In this document: in pieces, positions 1-10,946 of the stretch
Layout of the letters: the number at the start of each line of letters is the position of its first letter
Position numbering within the stretch: the first letter of the stretch is position 1
Source of the DNA: Nothophaeocryptopus gaeumannii
Lineage: Eukaryota > Ascomycota > Dothideomycetes > Mycosphaerellales > Mycosphaerellaceae
Direction of reading: 5' to 3'
DNA length: 64,000 nt
Assembly: GCA_031771865.1 (NCBI GenBank)
Contig: JASISA010000026.1
Span: forward strand, 1 to 64,000
Notes under the pieces: model-generated
Seen by the model: the letters and a program-made list of their open reading frames with translations, nothing else
What the model was told of the DNA's origin: nothing
The model's database searches: none
Made by a program: the position numbers and the translations under genes

Positions 1-1450
1 CTTAGTAGAGAATTCTCTTCTTCTAATACTAAGAATTAGTATTTTCGAGCGCTAACTGCGTACCCGCTATTAGCGGCGTGTAGCCGTGCTTTAGATACAT
101 GTATTGCCTTAATAGGTTCCGTATATTCTAAGGTTTTAGTAATACCGCCTCCCTAAATTCGTTTAAGGGCTATTAGTTTAGATACTTAGTAGTATTAGCT
201 AATATAGTAAAGGTAGTACTTATAAGAGTATTTAATACTTAATATCTCGCGCTAAATAGCCTCGATTATCGTATTATTATTAGATACATTATTAGCTATA
301 AAGTAGGTTAGTTTTAATATAATATCGTACTACTTAATTAGATTAATAAGGATTCGAGCTTACTCTTAACTAGTATAGTTACTATAAGTAGGAACGAGGC
401 TAATAAGTACTATCTTTAAATAATAGTCCTTATTAAAATAATAAGTATAAATACCTAAGAAGTTAGTACTACTATTAATATCTACTAGCTACGCGTTAAA
501 CGATAATATAATACTACTTACTACTATAGCTATATTATCTTATACTTATAGCTATATCTTCTTATATAAGTCGACGATCTAAGCTTATAGAGTATTATAA
601 GAAGTTAGGAATAGTAGCTCGAGAATAGGTTAGCGATAGGTAGCTAGTTATCTAAGTCGTTCTAAGGCTAGAGTATAAAGTAAATACTCGTTAGTTATAG
701 TATATTTAAGGAAGAGCGACTTCTACTTAGTATAATCGATTAGTATCTTCTTAGTAGTCTATTAACGCTTAATTATACTAGCTATATTACTATCGTCTAC
801 TATATACTTCTATTATTACTTAAGTATACTATCGAGCGTATAGCTATATTTACCTAGATATCTATAGATCGAATTCGTTCCTCTACTAGTTCGAATAACC
901 TTTACTTTCCTATAGTCCTTATTACTACTATTATAGTATAGACGATATAGCTAGTAGTTAATAAAGCTCTTAAGATATATAATAGGCTCGCTATACTACT
1001 AGATCTATACCCTATACTCTACTTAACTAGGTAGTATTAAGTAGAAGTCGCGAAGGGCTTTTCTATTAATAAGGAAGCTAGTAATAGTATAATACGACTA
1101 ATAGATAGTTTCGAGCTATAATTAAGTATAGATCTTAGTTAGATTAATAGTATAAGTAGCGCTTATACTAGAGGTATTATCTAATATCGTAATAGGTATA
1201 TTATAGCTAGTAATATAAAGAATAATAAATAGTATTACGTATATAAAAGAAACGCGTTCCTAGTCGCGTATTAAGAGGTTAGGTATTAGAGATTAGCGCG
1301 TAGCTATAGGCCTTCTTTAGCTTAGCATCGAGCTAATAAAACACTCTATATAAAGCGGATAGAGCTCCGAGATCTAGGGATATAACATTATAATATTATC
1401 GCTAGTACTTTATTTACTTAATTAACCTAACCCTAATAATACCTTTAGGA
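1..1450. repeat. RIP-degraded AT-rich repeat relic
   Basis: The first 1.45 kb is dominated by TA, TAG and CTA words, and CA/TG dinucleotides are almost absent, while CG survives. That is the mark of repeat-induced point mutation, which turns CpA into TpA in duplicated DNA. No open frame of useful length is present on either strand. The composition changes abruptly near position 1450. It is probably the end of a transposon or repeat block continuing to the left; the original element cannot be named. Confidence 0.85.
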
Positions 1451-1513
1451 ATAATATTCTTATTAATAACAAGGTTAATTCACATATTATAGACACCGGT
1501 TATTCACTCACAT

Positions 1514-1593
1514 GTCCGGACGGACGCTAGCATTAATATGGCCGGCCGGCAGATGTCCTATTAGCTGTCCGTCCGGCCGGACAACGTCCGGAC
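1514..1593. repeat. CCGG-rich palindromic patch at repeat/gene-space junction
   Basis: Four GC-rich palindromes lie within 80 bp: GTCCGGAC at 1514-1521 and again at 1586-1593, GCCGGCCGGC at 1541-1550, and GTCCGGCCGGAC at 1571-1582. They sit just after the RIP-degraded block and before the 3' end of the GH16 gene. They could be the edge of a transposable element or a protein-binding array; no function is recognised. Confidence 0.5.
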
Positions 1594-1738
1594 GGCATGG
1601 CCACGAAAATTAACCTATCCATTGACCTTCTTGTGTCGATCATTTTGCAAGGTAGAGACTCTGGCGAATTTCCACTGACCCGCTATGGGCGTGCCATCAT
1701 CGAGGTCATATAGCGCATGAATGCAAGTCTTTGGCATC

Positions 1739-3060
1739 TCACCACCACCTTCGTTTTCTAATATGACGCCTCTTGTGCATTTCTCCAAGTCTGACATTGC
1801 GTTCCGTCTTCTCACCAAATGCGCTCGGCGGGTCAGGCTCACGGCCGGGCTGAGTGACGTTGCCTCCCAGGGTGGTATTCATGGTCGTCTCATTTCGTCC
1901 GGGTCCATAATCCTCTCCGAGCTTCTGATACACTCTCAAAGCGTTCACGCTCCAGTAAGCTTCCTCGAACGCCTCAGGCGTGTTGGCCACATAATCGACA
2001 CAGCTAGATCCTGTCTTCGCCGCGCAGCTGTAATTCTTCGGACCTCCCCGAGTATAGTTCCCGTACCCACTTCCACCACCAACAGGAGGCAGCTGACTCC
2101 ATGTAGTCTCAGTCTTGTTCCAGTCACCGCCAGCCAAATCACCGCAGAGAGTGATGTCAAAGACAATCTGATGATCTCGAAAATTTGTCGGAATATCGCA
2201 GGTCAGATAGAACTTGGCCATTGGCAACCCCCACGTCAAAGGATCCGGACAACTTCCCAAAGGTCCATCTACGACATCCTCTCCTGGACACTGGCCACGA
2301 GGAAAGAACCAAACAGCGATGAAGTTTTTCGTCCACTCGGTCGCATATATCCCACCACCAATGGCATTGAATCCATCTCCGTAGGTAGTCGTGTCCCTCG
2401 CAGCAATTTGACATCCAGTGTTGCTCCCGTTATCTGCAGAGGCACATCTCGTAAAGATGAGCTCGCCTTCGTATAGCGGAGTCATGCTCACACTGTCAAC
2501 AGTCCTGTTGGTGAGAAAGCAGCCCGGTCCAGTATGCATCGTCACTTTATTCGCGCGATTGTCGTTGATGCCTTCAATGATGTCCATCTCTCCGTTTTTG
2601 GGCCAAGAAGGACCATAAGTCCAGAAGGCGGGCCTTCATGATGACTGTGTTAGCCAAAGCCCAAAGCTACTGCCATCTTGAGCACGCTGTCGTCCACTTA
2701 CCAGACCCCGCAAATATTCCCGGGCATATGATCCAGATCAACGACGATCAGTCCACCATTATACTTCTTTTTGCTTTCGATCCTGACACTCGGTCTTCCA
2801 TTTGGCGTGATAGTCGTACTGTCCGCTCTCATAAGAGTATTCGTGCTGGTGTTGCGGATAAGGTCCCATTCAATGCATGCCTCGTAATCCTTGTATTCCA
2901 CAAATCCATGAGTAGGATCGGATGTATGCCAAAAGTCGAACTTGTCGAAGAAAGATCCATTGGCATTCACTTCGAAGTAATCGTCCTCCAGAACATATTC
3001 CGCGGAGCTTCCGAGGACGAGGAAATTGAAGACCGCGATGAGAGGCGTCAAACGACGCAT
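1739..3060 (-). CDS. GH16 endo-1,3(4)-beta-glucanase, secreted
   Basis: Two exons, 3060-2702 and 2633-1739, with a 68-nt intron (GTAAGT donor), give 417 residues. The start at 3060 is preferred over an in-frame ATG at 3129 because it places a hydrophobic signal peptide (MRRLTPLIAVF...LGSSA) at the N-terminus. The spliced protein carries NGEMDIIEGIN, the E-x-D-x-x-E catalytic motif of family GH16, with the aromatic stretch PAFWTYGPSWP before it, formed exactly across the splice junction. Several N-x-S/T sites fit secretion. GH16 enzymes of this fungal type cleave or remodel beta-1,3(4)-glucan in the wall or in plant tissue. The C-terminal tail is basic and short, with no GPI signal. Confidence 0.92.
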
Positions 3061-3237
3061 GGCTTCTGAAAGGACGATGCGAGTGTCTTTGAGGCGCAGT
3101 CGAGAAAGAGATGAGTTTATCATACCCACGTATCGATTCAGCCGTTTTCGTCGTGAAGCGTCATGGTAGAACGCATTGGGCTTTTCTAATTAGTTGTGCT
3201 TTGTATAAGCTTTACGAGGTTGTACCTGAAACGGACG

Positions 3238-3606
3238 CAGTGATTAGCAGATCATCATCCACCGAATAACATCTGAGTTCAATGATACAGAACACGGATC
3301 AAATAATATAAGGGCTTTTAATTGATCTGCATGATCTGGATCATGCCTCTTATAAAGCAGATGATACGGTATGCGGTGTACGAAGTAGCGCTTGATGGCG
3401 TCGATACGTTAGCCGTTAGGAAGGATCATTAGCCGGTAAGGGGGATATTACTTCTTTAATTCCTGCGGAGCTACCTATTTAGGTAGGCCGTAAATATCCA
3501 GTTTAGATCATTCTAAGCCAGACCTCGGACCATTAATCCAGATCACAACTAAATAGAATTAGATCCGACCTCTTAGTCGATCTGATTTGGATAATGCAAA
3601 TCACTG
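3238..3606 (-). mobile_element. hAT-type MITE, copy 1
   Basis: A non-coding 369-bp element with ends CAGTGATTAGCA and, on the opposite strand, CAGTGATTTGCA. It is flanked by 8-bp near-repeats aacggacg (3230-3237) and aacgaacg (3607-3614), 7 of 8 matching. CAGTG ends and 8-bp target duplications are typical of the hAT superfamily. It lies in inverse orientation to the copy at 48500-48849, with the same internal order of GATCTG-type motifs. No transposase is encoded, so it is non-autonomous. It lies 3' of the amino acid permease gene and 5' of the GH16 gene. Confidence 0.85.
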
Positions 3607-3805
3607 AACGAACGTAATAATAGGATAGCACTGCATAAATGCGAGTAGCCGCTCGCATGGATAGGGAGTATTGGACAGGGAAGGCTGGTCGTGCGCAGAT
3701 TTGTGCAGAGGTTGTGAGGAGAGATCGCATCGGTGGTTGAAACATGATTTCATCGAGCAACTGAGCACGACGTTCGTGAATGTTCTCGAACGCTGTGATA
3801 CTCGT

Positions 3806-5401
3806 TCAACCACCAACCACAGTAGCACTATTGTCAGCGCAAGAGAAAGCCGAGCCCACTTTGCCAGCTCGAAACTGGTCGACAATGTTGGAGATGTTAG
3901 AGTACGTGCCACCGATGGTCAGGAACAACCCCATAATTACCATGCCGACATGAGCCCACCACAAAGCCTGTTGTCTGAAAGACCCGTTCTTGTACTCGAT
4001 ATGGAGTGAGAACCACAAGAATGGCGGCACGACCACTCCCAGAGGCCCAAAACCGAGAGAACCGATCAAGCTGACGAGACTTGTGTAGAAAGGTATCGCC
4101 ACAGCAAGCAGCCACCCAAGGAAGCCACAGCACAACGTGCACGCGAACCACACAGCCCAGTGCGTTTTGGTGTTCTCAGTAAGATGATGAGTACCGCGCA
4201 AGACACGTACGAACAAAGTCTTGGCCGGCACATGCACCGTAATCATGCCGACTGCAATCAAGCCCGGCAAGGCAACAGCATATGCAGCCAGCTTGATAGT
4301 AGGGCCAGCGCTGCCCAGCGATGGACTCGTGACCCATTTCCCGGCGTACGCATACATGACCATCGCCAGTGAGAGGTATGCCGAGTTAACGAAAGCAGCA
4401 GAGACGTATAGACTGCGGAAATAGTCCTGTGGCCGATGCATCTCGCTCATAACAGGTAGATACCCGCAGGTATTAGAAGACGATGCATAAATGGCGATGC
4501 TGCCAGCCCAGGCTTGCGCAAAAGTCGTACCTTCAGGCGGTGCGGCTTGGAATCCAAGATCGTAGGGCCCAGTTTGAGGAGCATATGCAGGCCGCGAGCG
4601 GATGGCAACGGCGATGACGACCATGAGGACCGAGACCAAGGCGGAAACGAAGCCGACCCACAGGATTATGCCTTTAATGATATTAGCTATACTTTCTGAA
4701 TTCTTTGGTTACATTACTAACCGAGGCCGTGGATCTTTCGAATGCTGCCCGCCGCGGTTGATATGATGAATGCGATTACGTTGAAGGTGACGGTACACGT
4801 GCCGTGTTTGGTGATGGCGTTGAGAGCCGTGCCAATGGCCAAGACGGCTGCAACAGTGTCAGCGGGCCATTTGGAGATCGGCAAGATACCGCAGAGACAA
4901 GTCTTGCTGCTGTGAAGACTTACCCAGACCGACACACAGGAGCCAGGATAAGAGATAGAGGATTTCGGATATGAACTTGGCCACCTTCGCCCAAAACTTG
5001 CTGCCACTTAGATGCAAGACCGCAATCTCAGCGCCGTCGATGATGGTGTGCATTCTGGGATGCGCCAGCTTGAAATGTCCTTGAATGTATGCCGAGTAGG
5101 TATTGATGATACCCCACCAAAGAATGAACACTGGTGACAACACTCCACCCAGGTAGTACATGGCCGAAGGCATCGAGAGAACACCAGTCGCGAAAGTCTG
5201 CTTCATGAGGAACATCGAAGCGCGAATCCAGCCCACTGTGCGGAAGTTGACTTGGCCTTCACCTGTCGCGCTAAAGACTTCTTTCTCAGCCCGTACATCT
5301 TGGTTCTTGAGGGATTCCGACACGCCGACTTCGAAGTCTGTATGTCCCGGGGAGTCCGAGGGCGCGTAAGAGACGACATCGTGCTTCTTTTCGTCAGTCA
5401 T
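3806..5401 (-). CDS. AAAP-family amino acid permease (Mtr-like)
   Basis: Three exons, 5401-4924, 4847-4722 and 4671-3806, sum to 1470 nt and 489 residues. Both introns (76 and 50 nt) have good donors and branch sites GCTGAC and GCTAAT. After a hydrophilic N-terminus, the segment FRTVGWIRASMFLMKQ followed by FATGVLSMPSAMYYLGG is the opening of the fungal neutral/aromatic amino acid permeases (Neurospora Mtr group, Pfam Aa_trans). About ten or eleven hydrophobic membrane segments follow. It should import neutral amino acids across the plasma membrane by proton symport; the exact substrate cannot be read from sequence. It is transcribed toward the MITE copy. Confidence 0.92.
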
Positions 5402-5937
5402 TTTCGCAATCCCCTCTGCGGCTGACTAGACTTTGCGAGATGGGTTTCATGTTCGAGAGAGTAGCAAGATGCCATTTGTACAGACGCGCCCTCTGCTGAC
5501 ACGATAATCATTGCTGTGGTCGATAGGCGGCCGTCGGGGAGAAGTTCGCCATGGCACCAGTGCAGTATCGATCGGCGTCTGCGATTGTACCTTGAAGGGA
5601 TAGCAGTGAAACGCAAAGTAGAAGGTAGCACGCCCATCGGTCGTTAATCGCAACTGCCGAGACCACTGATAGGCAGAGCAAGTACCGGGGTCTTTGGGAT
5701 CAGCAAGCAAGCTGTGAAGGATGAGATAACGAAGATAGCTCATTCCGGCTCTTCTGTGTAAGACTGCATCGTGGAGAGATACATGCCGCAAAACACGTGC
5801 GCTCGCAACGCTCGCTTCACTCTAAGGAGGTGCCTTTGCTCCCCAGTGAAAATGTCCTGTCGATATCGATGTGCATCCATAGTGTACAACGCTGTTCCTA
5901 CCCATACACTCCACCTCAACCGTCCAAAAGAGTCGTC
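5402..5937. other. Intergenic, upstream of permease
   Basis: 536 bp between the permease start and the DUF1772 stop, both on the minus strand. It holds the permease promoter. A minus-strand open frame at 5447-5791 (114 codons) matches nothing I recognise and is probably part of the leader. Confidence 0.4.
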
Positions 5938-6324
5938 CTACGCCAGTATGCCAGCATACAGCGCAGATACAGCTCCAACCATATACATGGCAGACCTCAC
6001 ATAGTTCTGCCTCACCCAAGCCTTCATCAGCTGCCTCGCCTGGAGGTTCTGCTCGGTCTTTGCTTGCAAGCCCTTGTCTTCGCTGATCTGTAGCAATCTC
6101 TTGATACCAGGCATCATATACAAGCTCGTCCATGGCAGTGGCGCAAGTGTTGCGAGGGCCGCGAGGACGTAGAACTTGCGCTGCTCGATCGAGTTCGTGG
6201 CATAGGCGAGATATGCGGAAGACAGTGTGGAAACGACTACGCCCGGGACGATGGTGTAGAAGCCGGCGAGGAAGATGCGCTTGAATGCTGGAGTCGAGGA
6301 TTGAGGAGGGTCATTGGCGATCAT
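5938..6324 (-). CDS. DUF1772-like small membrane protein
   Basis: A 128-residue frame with three to four hydrophobic segments and the pattern of the DUF1772/anthrone-oxygenase-like family (FYTIVPGVV, then SAYLAYA and LAPLPWTSLYMMP, with a C-terminal membrane helix YMVGAVSALYAGIL). The reading frame stays open upstream to about 6410 and encodes another membrane-like stretch (LLLAPSSAIFLAGYSYAF), so the true N-terminus is longer and probably begins in an upstream exon that I could not define. No polyketide synthase is nearby, so an anthrone-oxidation role is not supported. Its 5' end faces the GPI-protein gene across a short divergent promoter. Confidence 0.7.
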   Translation of the reverse strand: MIANDPPQSSTPAFKRIFLAGFYTIVPGVVVSTLSSAYLAYATNSIEQRKFYVLAALATLAPLPWTSLYMMPGIKRLLQISEDKGLQAKTEQNLQARQLMKAWVRQNYVRSAMYMVGAVSALYAGILA

Positions 6325-6611
6325 GGAGACACCGCTCTGAGAGAAGGCGTAGCTGTAGCCAGCCAGGAAGATGGCTGACGATGGGGCCAGGAGAAGGGCC
6401 GTCTGCGTGAAATTGTTGGACCAAACATCTCATCTCATCATCAGCAACAACAAGAACAGCAACAGTTCCTTATTTCCTAGGTTCTATTTCCTATCACTTT
6501 TCATAGACTTGCACATCTGGGGGTTCTGCAATTTGTCGTTCGCTCTGCTTCTCAAGACCTCCTCAAACCGCGAATACAAGGAAACCAACAAAAGCATCAC
6601 CGACTTTCATT

Positions 6612-7253
6612 ATGCATTCCAAGTCGCTTCTCATCGCCGCCGTCGCTGGCACTGCATTCGCTACCTTCGACCAGACTCCGTACAATACCTGCGTTGGCGA
6701 TTCTTGCACCGACCTGATCCAATCCAACACCTGGGCATCCAACAATTGGGAATACAGCACCTGGTCCAACAGCTGGTCTAGCACTTGGTCTTCCAGCGCT
6801 TCCTCCTCTCCAAGCACCTGGTCTACAAGCACCTCTCCATCAAGCACCTGGACCTCCGCTTCCCGGACACCAAGCGGATCCACCTGGACAGCCAGCACAT
6901 CCAAGACCACAATCACCACACCAGTCTCAACCAAGGGTTCTTCCACATACTGGAGCACCAACACATCCACAGCCGTAATCTCAAAATCCGCGTCTGCAAA
7001 CTCGACAACTTCGCACTCCACCACGGCTAAGACAACCACAGCGTACTCCACAGGAACAGTCGCTTCCGGCGGAGCTTCCATCAGCGCGTCGCCGTCTGGA
7101 TCGAACTCTACGAGTATTATGACTGTGCATTCGCCGACTTTGAGCGCGACTGCTTCGGGCTCGAGCATCCCACACAGCGGTGCGTCGGGATTGGTTGCGA
7201 ATGCGGCGGGATGCCTTGCTTTGGTTGCTGGCGTTGTTGCGTTTGCTTTGTAG
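6612..7253 (+). CDS. Ser/Thr-rich GPI-anchored cell-wall protein
   Basis: 213 residues in one exon. Residues 1-17 form a signal peptide (MHSKSLLIAAVAGTAFA). A short Cys-containing head (YNTCVGDSCTDLI) follows, then about 130 residues rich in Ser and Thr with repeated STW/SSTW units between residues 45 and 125, suited to heavy O-mannosylation. The C-terminus has small residues (SGASGL) followed by a hydrophobic tail, as in GPI attachment signals. It is likely a wall mannoprotein or plasma-membrane GPI protein. No enzymatic domain is visible. Such repeats evolve quickly, so orthologs would be hard to assign. Confidence 0.85.
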   Translation: MHSKSLLIAAVAGTAFATFDQTPYNTCVGDSCTDLIQSNTWASNNWEYSTWSNSWSSTWSSSASSSPSTWSTSTSPSSTWTSASRTPSGSTWTASTSKTTITTPVSTKGSSTYWSTNTSTAVISKSASANSTTSHSTTAKTTTAYSTGTVASGGASISASPSGSNSTSIMTVHSPTLSATASGSSIPHSGASGLVANAAGCLALVAGVVAFAL

Positions 7254-7421
7254 AGGGTCAATAAATTCGAGACTTGGGATAGACACGGGTTGGGATGTTG
7301 CTTTTCCTTGTTGCATGCATAGCGTGCGTTTCCGTCCGGCTTCAGACTTCAAGGACGGAAGATATTATAGAGGTATTAATGATAATGATGAGAGATGCTT
7401 ATTGGTAACTTGTGTCCATTC

Positions 7422-7745
7422 TCAGCCACTGCTTGTAGGATGAGAAGCGACTTTGAAGGAAGTGATGTTCATCATTCCACGTAGCCCTTCAGCACCCTTC
7501 GATGCCAATATCGTAGCAATGACCATACTTCGCACGTTCGACTGGTCAATCGTCGGTTTCATCTTGAAGCAGACACCCTGCAGCAGAGATAGGTCGCGCA
7601 TCGGGAGGTATCCAAGAATTCTCTCCAGCAATTCGTAAGTATTGATGATTGGCTGAAATGTAGCTGCTTCTTCTGTTCGCTGACTCCATGCCTTCGTGCT
7701 GGTCCCTTGCATCGACAAGATGAGTCTAGGCTCGCAGGCGTACAA
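7422..7745 (-). CDS. Short F-box-like protein, possibly truncated
   Basis: 107 codons; the second Met at residue 12 is an alternative start. Residues about 30-60 (TYELLERILGYLPMRDLSLLQ, then CFKMKPTIDQS) form an F-box-like helix pair, the Skp1-binding part of SCF ubiquitin ligases. The segment is paralogous to the F-box pseudogene at 48012 (FHPILDTFELLEQVLSYLP). Intact members of this fungal family normally continue well beyond this length; here only the F-box and a short tail remain, so it may be a truncated copy. Substrate unknown. Confidence 0.6.
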   Translation of the reverse strand: MYACEPRLILSMQGTSTKAWSQRTEEAATFQPIINTYELLERILGYLPMRDLSLLQGVCFKMKPTIDQSNVRSMVIATILASKGAEGLRGMMNITSFKVASHPTSSG

Positions 7746-8210
7746 GCCCCTTGCATTAGCTTTCTTCGCGGCTCTACTTTGTTAATGTGGGCGCTTCGCC
7801 ATGGGTGTGCTGCGCGGTCGTCGTCAAAGTTCGTGAGAAGTTGATGTCGGTGTCGACTTGGTCTTTCGAACGACGGAGCCAATCTGAATGCTGAAGCTAA
7901 TGCAAACCTGAAACGTATGACGTCGTTTCATGTGAAAGGTGTGCATGTGACGAAGAAATGACTCATTTGCAGAACTGCGGGTTCGCCGCAAGCGCGATGA
8001 GAGTGAGAAAGTGAGAACGAAACGAAAACTTCCTCGATGCATTCTACTTACAGTCCTCACACCGAGAATGCTCTGTACACTTCGTCCCGTCCGCTCAAAC
8101 ATCATACAGCGAGCCCTTTTCCCGTTCCAGCGCCTCGCTGTGCCATGCTAAAACTTCAACCTCTGAAAGCATGAAGCAAATGCAATCATTTAAACTAACC
8201 CCCTTCATGA
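7746..8210. other. Intergenic between F-box gene and MRE11
   Basis: 465 bp between the 5' end of the F-box frame and the 3' end of MRE11. A 93-codon minus-strand frame (7824-8105) has no recognisable features. Nothing else seen. Confidence 0.4.
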
Positions 8211-10608
8211 TCATCGCCTGCCAGTCCTCGTACTTCGCTGAGCGCCAGGCGGCGGTGCAAATGCCTCATCATCGTCACTAATCTCATCATCGCTCGGTTC
8301 TTGGCGCCTCGAAGCGGCTCCTCTGCTCACACCGTTCGTTCGAGCAGTTCCATTGACCTGACTGCCGAAGTTCAGTGTTTGCTGAGTGCCCGTCGTCCGC
8401 CCACCTGCCGTACCAACAGCGCCGCCTCGACCTCTGCCGCGAGTTGTACGAGGAGCCGCTCTCTTCGCTGGGCTGGCAGACCGTTGCGTTCGAGCCTGCG
8501 TTGCTGGCCGTGCTTGACTGACAAAAAGGCCTTGAGACTCCTCCTCATCATCGTCAGATATCATGACCACATCTTCCTCCTCTTCTTCATCAGACGGTGT
8601 CGCCTGCTTCCGCTTCCCTCTCCCGGTAGTCGTCTTCGCAGGCGCCTTCTTCGTTGCTGCAGCTGCCTTGCGTATCGTTCCTGCAGCCGCCTTCCCGCCT
8701 CGACCACCGCGGCTTCCTTTGCCTCGAGCAGGTCGAGAGCCTGAAGCGACAGAAGCATCATCGTCGTCGTTGTCGGCCTCGTCATCGTCGAACCTCATGG
8801 CGGCTAGACTCTCTTCCCAAGGACCGTTCTCGTCACTGTCCCATTCCTCTGGCCTTGGCTTGACGTTCTTCCTTTGCCGGCGTTTACGCTCGCCCCTAGC
8901 ATGAGCGTTTTCCCGCGCAGCTCGGATATTTTCCATGCCTTCCACGATTCCATGACTGACGTCCTGCTCCTCATCTGGCTCTTCATCATCGTCTTTCACG
9001 TTCTGCATCAGTCCCTCCTGTTGCTCCTTGAGACTCTCGTCCACAAAGGCTGACATGGCGTGATTGTCGTTCTTGTTCACGAACTGACTGACCGCATCGC
9101 TGAACACGTTGGTGGGCAAGATCGTGAGCGACTGAGCAGCCAAATACTCGCCCACTAGTTGTTCAACTTTGACGTCGTCAGGCGCCAGAGCATTGACTAT
9201 CCCCATGTCGGGTAGATCTGCCTGAGCTGCTTTCCGCGTGGTCCCTGTTCGCCTGCGGTGAAATTGGATGACGTCGTGGTTGTTTGCAAGTTTGCCGGTA
9301 AATTGCGCTGAAAAGCGTTGCGGATTATCTGGAGTAAAGTGCCCTCCTTCTGGTGGCGTTGTCTCGACTCTGAGTCGGATGATAGGAAGTGGCGGAGGGT
9401 CTTGATCCTCGTCCATCTCATCGTCATCGCGGTCTTCTTGAGCGGCTCGCCAGCTCTCCTTTGCTTCGTGGATTAGGTCGTCAACCATGCCACTCAACCA
9501 TCGAGTAAGTTGCATCCGGTGCTTTTCAGGGTCGGTAATCTCCGCGATTTTGCAGGCGTCTTTGAAGTCCTTCAGTGCAATCTCATTCACGATGAACGGG
9601 CGGACTGTCTTCAGTCGGATTGGCTCGACCTCAAAATCTCTGCCAGTGATGCTGACGATTGCCACGTGCTTTGGCTCTGCTTCTCCCTTGACAAGCGAGG
9701 TTGCCACAGAGGATCCTGGCTGCATGACTTTGAATCCCATCTCCGGGTTGGAGACAGGATCGATCTTGCACTCGTGCTCGTGGCCCCAAACGATCAGGTC
9801 CATGAAAGAAGGCAGAAATCGCTCAGGGAGGAAAGAGGTCTCGGTGTAGGCGTGATGGTTTTGATGTACGCTCATGATGTTGAACCAGTCGCCTGTCTGT
9901 GTGCTCGGCTGAAAGAACTTGACGTTACCATCACGAAAGGTCCGGAAGAGACGCTCATCTCGGACGTTGCTGAGACCATACAAGGCAAGCTTGGTCTTTC
10001 CCTTTTGCAGAAGAACAGGCTTGACTTGGATGTTGTCAGACTCTGGTGTTCGGCCATAGTAGTTGATCAGGCCGGCTGTGGACAAGATGTCGAGGGCTGC
10101 GAGATGTCCTTCGCCGGAAGGATCGTCGTGGTTGCCGTGGATGGAGAAGACCGGTATGGCGACATTGATGTTTTCATCATCGTAGTTGACATGATTGAAC
10201 GCTCTAGTCCGAGTCAGTCACGTCTTACAAGCCATGACCAAGACCGACTTACCCGGCAAAGTGCTCGCTGCTGTCGCTGAGCATCTGTAGCTCGCAGGGC
10301 TTGTCGCCATAGCAGTTGGCACGCAAGCTTCGCATGACCTGATACATGGCCTTTCGAGATGGTGTGTTCTCGTGGAACAGGTCTCCTGCAAGCAAGACCA
10401 TATCGACATCTTGATCCTTGGCCATGGTCATGATTTCGTCGAAGGTCTGCCAGCTGTCGTTGCCGCGAACGGGATCTCGTTCGTTGACGCCGACATGGTT
10501 GTCTGTTGAGATGAGGATGCGGATGGTATCAGAAGCTGTGCATTCTTCTTGTGAGCTCATATCCTTCTCGGACTTGATATGTTCTGGCGTACCCGTAAAT
10601 GTCGGCAT
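8211..10608 (-). CDS. MRE11: Double-strand break repair nuclease Mre11
   Basis: Two exons, 10608-10253 and 10203-8211, with a 49-nt intron ending at CTAG, give 782 residues. All phosphoesterase motifs are present: STDNHVG (D36, H38), AGDLFHENTPS, IHGNHDDP, SVHQNHHAY and WGHEHEC. These bind two manganese ions in the nuclease site. A capping domain follows, then a long acidic tail with poly-Asp/Glu runs and arginine-glycine stretches (TTRGRGRGG, RGGRGG) like the GAR region that binds DNA and is methylated in other Mre11 proteins. It forms the MRN/MRX complex with Rad50 and Nbs1/Xrs2 in the nucleus for end resection and telomere work. It is divergent from uS19m across 338 bp. Confidence 0.97.
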
Positions 10609-10946
10609 GATGGGCTATCTCTGGCGGAAGGTGCGGAGGACTGAGGGGGACGGCCAGCCCGAGATCAAGAACATGAGGACTTCATGCAGTGAAGCTTCTC
10701 GAGCAGAGTAGAATCAAAGAGCGAAGGCGGGTGAATACACCGAAGCAAACGATTGGATGCTGGACAGGGTCTCGCCGCCTGGAGACGCGATCCACTCCCA
10801 GGGCAGGCACGCGTCCACGGCTTTCCCGCTGAGTCAGCCCCAAAGCCACGCTTGCCCAAAGGAGATTGTCCGCTCCGCGCCTTCCTCGACCCCAGTGAGT
10901 AGCCCGCGAATGTGAAAGCGGACTGTCCAGACAAGACTGCGATGAG
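10609..10946. promoter_or_regulatory. Bidirectional promoter, MRE11 / uS19m
   Basis: 338 bp between two divergent housekeeping genes; it must hold both promoters. No conserved element can be named by eye. Confidence 0.5.

Noticed and set aside
1721..2476. 251-codon plus-strand frame
   Set aside because: Antisense to the GH16 exon, which has a catalytic motif and correct splice join; the plus frame has no family features.
5938..6410. Anthrone oxygenase of a pigment or toxin cluster
   Set aside because: Only family-level similarity to DUF1772; no polyketide synthase, tailoring enzyme or regulator nearby.
6563..7261. 232-codon minus-strand frame opposite the GPI protein
   Set aside because: Its Val/Glu/Asp repeats are the mirror image of Ser/Thr/Trp repeats on the plus strand, where a signal peptide and GPI tail are present.
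9510..10280. 256-codon plus-strand frame
   Set aside because: Antisense to the conserved nuclease domain of MRE11.
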